Of a stretch of 10,656 bases of DNA, positions 7,171 to 10,656 are shown in pieces. The stretch's first letter is position 1. Each line of letters starts with the position of its first letter. The DNA lies in contig DJEE01000009.1 of NCBI GenBank assembly GCA_002431805.1, positions 328 to 10,983 on the forward strand, written 5' to 3'. The stretch is from Eggerthellaceae bacterium UBA5906. GTDB lineage: Bacteria; Actinomycetota; Coriobacteriia; Coriobacteriales; Eggerthellaceae. The notes below the pieces were generated by a model that was not told the DNA's origin, searched no databases, and was given only the letters and a program-made list of their open reading frames with translations. A program made the translations under genes and the position numbers.

Positions 7171-8436
7171 GGCTTTCCCTTTCTTCTCTGTGGCGGCGTA
7201 TACGCCGATGATAATAACCGCCGCTACCACCAGCATCACAAACAACGCGGCGTACGACACCAGGTACGTGCCAAACGCTTCAGTTAAAAAGCCTGGTAGA
7301 AACGTGAAAATGAATCCACCAAGTGCGTAGAACACCTGGAAGTTTTTGATGGTGCGCGTTTCTTTGCCGCGCGGTGCCAGCTCAATAGACCATACGGAAA
7401 TGCCCACCGTGCCCAGCGACATGCCCAAGCCGAACATGAACACGCCCACGCTTGCAAGCCCGGCGTTGCCCATGTCCGATAGACACAAAAGCCCCGTACC
7501 GGCAATGTAGAGCGCGAAAAATGCAAGCGAGCCGTTGCGCGTGCCAACGCGGTCGAACACCATGCCGCTTGCCAGCTTTGCCACCGTCAAGCACGCGCCG
7601 TTTACGGCCACAAGCGCGGCGGCGCTTTCGGTGCTGAAGCCCTCCGACGTGAACAGCACGGCCAGGTAATTGCCGCCGCCTACCGAAACGCAACCAATAA
7701 TGGTCATGGCAACGAACAGAAGCGGCATGGCTTTTGGCGAAAGGTTACGGTTAACGTGGCGCTTGCGCTGACCTTCGTGTTTTTTCTTACGCGGCGGCAA
7801 CAGGTTGCCTTGCGCATCGCGGCATCCTTCGTAGGGGGAAAGCCCCAGGTCGCGCGGGTCGTTTCTCAAAAGTGCGAACACGATGGCGGCTATCAGCAGC
7901 GCAAGCCCGGCTTCGAAAGCGAATGCCATTTGCAATCCGAATGCGTTAATGAGTGCCACGGCGGCATTCGGGATGATGATGGCGGCAACGCCCGAGCCCA
8001 CTGCGGCGATGCCCGCCACGGTGGCTACGTTCACGCGGAACCAGCGGTTGATCAGCATGGTTGACGCAATCATGCCGCCCAGCCCGTACCCAAGGCCCGT
8101 AAACGCCGACGCTACGCACAGTCCGATGAAGTTGCTCGTGTTTAGCGCATACAGCAAAAACCCGATGCTCACGAACACCGATGCCAAGCACGCGCCGGCG
8201 CGGCAGTCAAGAAAATCGTAATAGCGGCCAACTACTAGCATGGCCAGCAACGACACGAACGTGCGCACCGACACGATAATCGACCCGCCCGAGTGCCCAA
8301 CGCCGGGCAGGTCAACCAAATAGGGCTGGTACACGGAAAACGATGTGGACGGCAGCCCTACGTTCGTAAACAAAATAAGGAAGCAGCACACGGCCACAAC
8401 CACTTCATATTGTTGTTTCACCTTGGCAAACGCCAC
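7159..8436 (-). CDS. Major facilitator superfamily transporter (OFA/MCT-like)
   Basis: A 12-helix permease of 425 residues from the preferred start. Motif A occurs in both halves: GRYYDFLDCRAG (from residue 70) and GMVFDRVGTRNG (from residue 291), each after the second helix of its half. A basic cytoplasmic loop of about 45 residues (191-237), opening with RNDPRDLGLSPYEG, separates the two six-helix halves; that opening is typical of the oxalate/formate antiporter and monocarboxylate-transporter-like MFS families. A carboxylate or aromatic-acid substrate is plausible but unproven. A longer reading begins at TTG (8496), with in-frame ATGs at 8487 and 8466, but only the GTG at 8436 has a strong ribosome-binding site (AAGGTGG, 7 nt upstream), and the MFS similarity begins after it. 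It may be co-transcribed with the thioesterase 181 bp upstream. Confidence 0.9.
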   Translation of the reverse strand: MAFAKVKQQYEVVVAVCCFLILFTNVGLPSTSFSVYQPYLVDLPGVGHSGGSIIVSVRTFVSLLAMLVVGRYYDFLDCRAGACLASVFVSIGFLLYALNTSNFIGLCVASAFTGLGYGLGGMIASTMLINRWFRVNVATVAGIAAVGSGVAAIIIPNAAVALINAFGLQMAFAFEAGLALLIAAIVFALLRNDPRDLGLSPYEGCRDAQGNLLPPRKKKHEGQRKRHVNRNLSPKAMPLLFVAMTIIGCVSVGGGNYLAVLFTSEGFSTESAAALVAVNGACLTVAKLASGMVFDRVGTRNGSLAFFALYIAGTGLLCLSDMGNAGLASVGVFMFGLGMSLGTVGISVWSIELAPRGKETRTIKNFQVFYALGGFIFTFLPGFLTEAFGTYLVSYAALFVMLVVAAVIIIGVYAATEKKGKAAEA

Positions 8437-8518
8437 GTTTATACCACCTTGTAAACACGAGAGCATGCATATCAGCTGTCCTAGCATACCAGCCAATTGT
8501 CTCTCTCGCGCAAAAGCC

Positions 8519-8597
8519 CCTACAAAACCAAACCTTTTAGGTAGGAGAAGGCGTCCGTGGGCGAGCTGCCGCTATCGACTCCACGCAAATCGCGTGG
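8519..8597. other. Two hairpins between the thioesterase and MFS genes
   Basis: CCACGC (8581-8586) and GCGTGG (8592-8597) form a perfect 6-bp stem with a 5-nt loop, 20 bp after the thioesterase stop. CCTACAAAA (8519-8527) pairs with TTTT-AG-GTAGG (8535-8545), an A/T-rich stem with a 2-nt bulge and a 7-nt loop. Read on the minus strand neither is followed by a clean T run, though GGCTTTT follows the second. They could act as partial terminators or mRNA-stability elements that lower MFS expression. Confidence 0.3.
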
Positions 8598-8617
8598 CAG
8601 TTCGACTTCTGCGTGGG

Positions 8618-9019
8618 CTACTTGTGTGCCTTGCAGTAGCCCGTTACGTGCATGAGGCCAAGCAGCTTGCCGGTTTGGTCGGTTATCTCAATTTCGTAAC
8701 GGCTGGTTTTGCGTGTGGCCGACACACAATGGCAATGCGCGCGTACCGTGTCGCCCACCTTGGCCGATGCGATGAAGTCGATTTGCGAGTTCAGCGTCAC
8801 AATCTCGTTTTTGATGTAATGACAGGCTGCTCCGAACGAGAAGTCGCCGAGTGTGAAGTAGCACCCGCCCATAGGAATGCCGATGCCGTTCAGAAACGAT
8901 TCGTCGATGGTCATTTCCGCCGTGGCCCAGTCCTCGCCGAGCTCAGTGATAACCATGCCGTTTTTCGCCGTGAAACGGTCGGTTTTGCAATACGGGTCTT
9001 TTTCGTCTTCGAACGCCAT
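8618..9019 (-). CDS. PaaI/YdiI-type hotdog-fold thioesterase
   Basis: A 133-residue single-domain hotdog protein, of usual length for the PaaI family, expected to hydrolyse acyl- or aryl-CoA thioesters in the cytoplasm. SFLNGIGIPMGGCYFTLGD (41-59) matches the family N-x-G-x(3)-HGG-x(5)-D helix motif and retains Asn44, Gly51-Gly52 and Asp59, but Met50 replaces the usual His. NSQIDFIASAKVGDTVRAHC (77-96) is the typical central strand and turn, followed by a conserved strand and GLMHVTGY. The ATG at 9019 has AAGGAGG 6 nt upstream. It precedes the MFS gene on the same strand. PaaI-type enzymes serve in aromatic-acid degradation, which could link it to phenolic chemistry, but that is inference. 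Confidence 0.88.
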   Translation of the reverse strand: MAFEDEKDPYCKTDRFTAKNGMVITELGEDWATAEMTIDESFLNGIGIPMGGCYFTLGDFSFGAACHYIKNEIVTLNSQIDFIASAKVGDTVRAHCHCVSATRKTSRYEIEITDQTGKLLGLMHVTGYCKAHK

Positions 9020-9470
9020 AACGTTCCTCCTTGGGCCAAGCTCCCTTGCATTTTGCCACGCGATGCGGGCAAACCCTTACGCGCTTATGCTACCACCTGC
9101 AGCTTTGCGTGGCGTTGCGAGTGCCCCGCGCGCTATCGGATTCTCCAATCCGCAAGCGGGGTTTGACAATAGTGGGCGACGGGGAAGGGTTGAGCTGCAA
9201 GCTGCTTGCGTGCGGCATTGCGGTGACATCTGCGGCAGCGTGCCGCTAAAGGCGGGCGGTGAAGGTGGGGTGGGGGATTGTTGCCTGCACTTGATGGCGG
9301 TGGGGCGAGTGCTTAGCGTTGTGCAAAGCGCCGAGGAAAACTACTGCTGTCATATGCACACTTCGCCAGAAAAAGCAATACTCAAGGCCAAAGTCGGTAC
9401 GAAAACGTGAAGATGGCGCTCAAGTTCACGGAAATGTATAGGTCAGAAAATCGATTTTCACGCTACAGTG
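9020..9470. other. GC-rich intergenic region upstream of the thioesterase; no convincing gene
   Basis: Read on both strands, this stretch has no ORF with both a ribosome-binding site and protein-like composition; the long plus-strand ORF crossing it is antisense to the thioesterase. It should contain the thioesterase promoter, which I cannot place with confidence. The notable element is a nested dyad at 9124-9161. Confidence 0.55.
9124..9161. promoter_or_regulatory. Nested dyad upstream of the thioesterase
   Basis: An outer arm pair CCCCGC (9124-9129) and GCGGGG (9156-9161) encloses a perfect CGGATT-CTCC-AATCCG hairpin (9137-9152). It lies 105-142 bp upstream of the thioesterase ATG. The plus-strand side ends in only TTT, and no plus-strand gene precedes it, so it is more likely an operator or leader hairpin than a terminator. 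The inner dyad resembles that at 3680-3698. Confidence 0.4.
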
Positions 9471-9610
9471 GAGGTGCCGAAGGGAAAAGGAAAAGGGAAA
9501 TTGGCTGTAACGCATGGCCGCGAGAACAGCAAAAGCCTTCGGCGCCCGAACGGGAGCGGCCGGAGCAGCAGGCGACTGCAGCGCCCAAAGCAAAAGGTCG
9601 CTCCCGGGGA
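9471..9610 (+). ncRNA. Candidate structured leader RNA (riboswitch-like), family not identified
   Basis: Several strong helices occur in order. GGTGCCGAAGG (9473-9483) pairs with CCTTCGGCGCC (9536-9546), enclosing a purine-rich tract and a GCTGT/ACAGC stem (9504-9508 with 9526-9530). CGGGAGCGGCC (9551-9561) pairs with GGTCGCTCCCG (9596-9606), each long stem with one G-U. Inside the second lies GCAG-GCGA-CTGC (9568-9579), a stem closed by a GNRA tetraloop. The strong ribosome-binding site GGGGAGG (9606-9612) and an ATG at 9618 follow, as in translational riboswitches. AAAAGGGAA (9491-9499) and CTGTAACG (9505-9512) recall cobalamin riboswitch boxes, but the GGTGAAAATCC block that should lie between them is missing. 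Confidence 0.4.
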
Positions 9611-9617
9611 GGTAAGC

Positions 9618-9641
9618 ATGACGAATTTTGCCAACTGTTAA
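9618..9641 (+). pseudogene. 7-codon ORF behind a strong ribosome-binding site; probably the stub of a truncated gene
   Basis: GGGGAGG, 5 nt upstream of ATG, is the best plus-strand ribosome-binding site in this intergenic region, yet the reading frame (MTNFANC) stops after seven codons. DNA composition changes from GC-rich to AT-rich at the same point. The simplest reading is that a gene formerly controlled by the upstream structured RNA was cut off here by recombination. A genuine leader peptide is the alternative. Confidence 0.3.
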
Positions 9642-10120
9642 AATAACTGAACGACTAAAGAGCTTAACTATTAAGTAGTATCAATAAAGCAAATCGGCGC
9701 ATAGAGGGGCCTTAGGGATATTGAAACAGTGGTAAAAGAGTCGCTACGTAATCGTTTTGAAATTCGAGCTGATCATATGGGGATGAGAAAGACGTGCAAA
9801 GGGTTGTTCTGCTTGCATTGTGCAATCTTGTCTTGCCTGCTTGTTTGTTCATGCTGAACTTGCCGAATCGACACAGGTATTTACTAAATGGAAAGTGGTT
9901 GACGCTAACGCGATCACGCTAAGTCCATTACTAATTATATTGCAGGTAGTTATGAAGGATATAATGATGAGATTAGACGTATCCTTTTCAGAGGATACGG
10001 TGCTGATTTTAGCTAACATAAAACTTGTATATCGTTTTTAAACAATGGCTTGTAGTATTCAGGAGCGAGAATGTGTATGATAGGCATTTTCAGCAAATTA
10101 CTGAATAGTTAGGATTAATT
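9642..10120. other. AT-rich intergenic region with possible gene remnants
   Basis: This 479-bp stretch is clearly richer in A/T than its flanks and has no intact gene. Small dyads include CTTAA-CTA-TTAAG (9663-9675), TTGCA-TTG-TGCAA (9813-9825) and a perfect CGTATCCT/AGGATACG pair (9978-9985 with 9992-9999, 6-nt loop). The glf ribosome-binding site AGGA lies at 10111-10114. Likely foreign or degraded DNA next to a polysaccharide locus. Confidence 0.5.
9909..10016 (+). pseudogene. Possible C-terminal remnant of a degraded gene
   Basis: In the frame ending at TAA 10014-10016, the translation contains NYIAGSYEGYNDEIRR and then FRGYGADFS. It looks protein-like but has an in-frame stop just upstream (9906-9908) and no start. 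A 73-codon ORF in another frame covers 9820-10041 from a GTG without a ribosome-binding site. A frameshifted, decaying gene would explain both. No family was recognised. Confidence 0.2.
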
Positions 10121-10656
10121 ATGCAGCAATCCCATTACGATTACCTCGTCGTCGGCGCCGGCATCTCCTCTGCCGTGTTCTGCCACGAGGCCGCCAAGCT
10201 CGGCAAGACGTGCCTGGTCATCGACCGCCGCGACCACATCGCCGGCAACATCTACACCGAGGACGTCGAGGGCATCAACGTGCACCGCTACGGCGCGCAC
10301 ATCTTCCACACCTCGCTGCGCCCCGTCTGGGAGTACGTCAACCAGTTCGCGGAGTTCAACAACTACATCAACAGCCCCGTGGCCGTGTACAAGGACGAGC
10401 TGTACAACCTGCCGTTCAACATGAACACGTTCTCGAAGATGTGGGGCATCCGCACGCCCGCCGAGGCCGTCGAGATCATCGAGCGCCAGAAGGCCGAGGC
10501 CGCCGAGCTCATCGGCGACGGCGAGCCGAAGAACCTCGAGGAGCAGGCGCTTTCGCTCATCGGGCGCGACGTGTACGAGAAGCTGGTGAAGGGCTACACC
10601 GAGAAGCAGTGGGGCCGCAGCTGCACCGAGCTGCCTCCCGACATCATCAAGCGCCT
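10121..10656 (+). CDS. glf: UDP-galactopyranose mutase, N-terminal part (runs off the window)
   Basis: Glf is the FAD-dependent cytoplasmic enzyme that interconverts UDP-galactopyranose and UDP-galactofuranose for cell-surface glycans. The 178 visible codons show the N-terminal dinucleotide-binding motif (YDYLVVGAGISSAVFCHEA, from residue 6) and the family signatures RRDHIAGNIYTE, HRYGAHIFHT, FNNYINSPV, YNLPFNMNTF and YTEKQWGR. The ATG has AGGA 6 nt upstream. The gene is much richer in G/C, especially at third codon positions, than the AT-rich DNA before it and than the LuxR gene. It probably heads a polysaccharide gene cluster to the right. Confidence 0.95.
   Translation, partial: MQQSHYDYLVVGAGISSAVFCHEAAKLGKTCLVIDRRDHIAGNIYTEDVEGINVHRYGAHIFHTSLRPVWEYVNQFAEFNNYINSPVAVYKDELYNLPFNMNTFSKMWGIRTPAEAVEIIERQKAEAAELIGDGEPKNLEEQALSLIGRDVYEKLVKGYTEKQWGRSCTELPPDIIKR

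Noticed and set aside
8437..8496. TTG (8496) and ATG (8487, 8466) starts of the MFS gene
   Set aside because: None has a properly spaced ribosome-binding site, while the GTG at 8436 has AAGGTGG at 7 nt and starts just before the first membrane helix.
9124..9164. Rho-independent terminator or tRNA-like fold
   Set aside because: Only three T residues follow, no plus-strand gene lies upstream, and the arms do not fit a tRNA cloverleaf.
8877..9410. 177-codon plus-strand ORF crossing the thioesterase start
   Set aside because: Overlaps the thioesterase antisense, has no ribosome-binding site and no recognisable protein pattern.
9471..9610. Canonical cobalamin riboswitch
   Set aside because: Two boxes match the consensus but the GGTGAAAATCC segment and the full GCCAGGAGACCTGCC-type end are absent, so it is reported only as an unidentified structured RNA.
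9407..9646. 79-codon ORF over the structured RNA region
   Set aside because: Starts at GTG without a ribosome-binding site, is highly charged and of biased composition, and overlaps long perfect RNA stems, so the sequence is better explained as RNA.
1..10656. CRISPR arrays, rRNA, tRNA or IS transposase genes
   Set aside because: No regularly spaced repeats, conserved rRNA/tRNA cores or transposase motifs were seen on either strand.

Overview
The window looks like chromosomal DNA from a gut actinobacterium of the Eggerthellaceae (class Coriobacteriia; the Eggerthella, Gordonibacter, Adlercreutzia and Slackia relatives). The call rests on a Tat-exported bis-MGD molybdoenzyme paired with a DmsB-like iron-sulfur subunit, divergent from a regulator that fuses about 12 membrane helices to a LuxR-type DNA-binding domain. 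That pairing is characteristic of the family, where such enzymes act in anaerobic respiration or in reductive dehydroxylation of catechols. Genus and substrate cannot be read from the sequence.

Layout. 1-3548 (minus strand): a large catalytic molybdopterin oxidoreductase and, 3 bp behind it, the start of a four-cluster ferredoxin-like subunit cut by the window edge. 3549-3914: a 366-bp divergent control region with a candidate promoter for each side, direct repeats, dyads and a leader hairpin. 3915-5642 (plus): the membrane-LuxR regulator. 5643-6013: a gap holding a perfect 23-bp inverted repeat around a 92-bp centre, then a TATAAT promoter element. 6014-7147 (plus): a membrane-anchored C39-like cysteine peptidase-family protein. 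7159-8436 (minus): an MFS transporter of the OFA/MCT-like type, probably starting at GTG. 8618-9019 (minus): a PaaI-type hotdog thioesterase.

9020-10120 has no convincing intact gene. Its first 600 bp are GC-rich and end in a multi-stem, riboswitch-like RNA (about 9471-9610) followed by a strong ribosome-binding site and only a 7-codon ORF. At about 9640 the composition turns AT-rich and contains what looks like gene debris. From 10121 the DNA turns very GC-rich at the UDP-galactopyranose mutase gene (glf), which runs off the right edge and probably opens a surface-polysaccharide locus.

How the genes may work together: the regulator probably senses a small molecule at the membrane and activates the divergent oxidoreductase operon, whose product would reduce or dehydroxylate that or a related compound outside the membrane. 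The MFS transporter and thioesterase may be a separate unit. A similar CGGAT...GAATCCG dyad lies 100-150 bp upstream of both the oxidoreductase and the thioesterase. The boundary near 9640 looks like a recombination junction.
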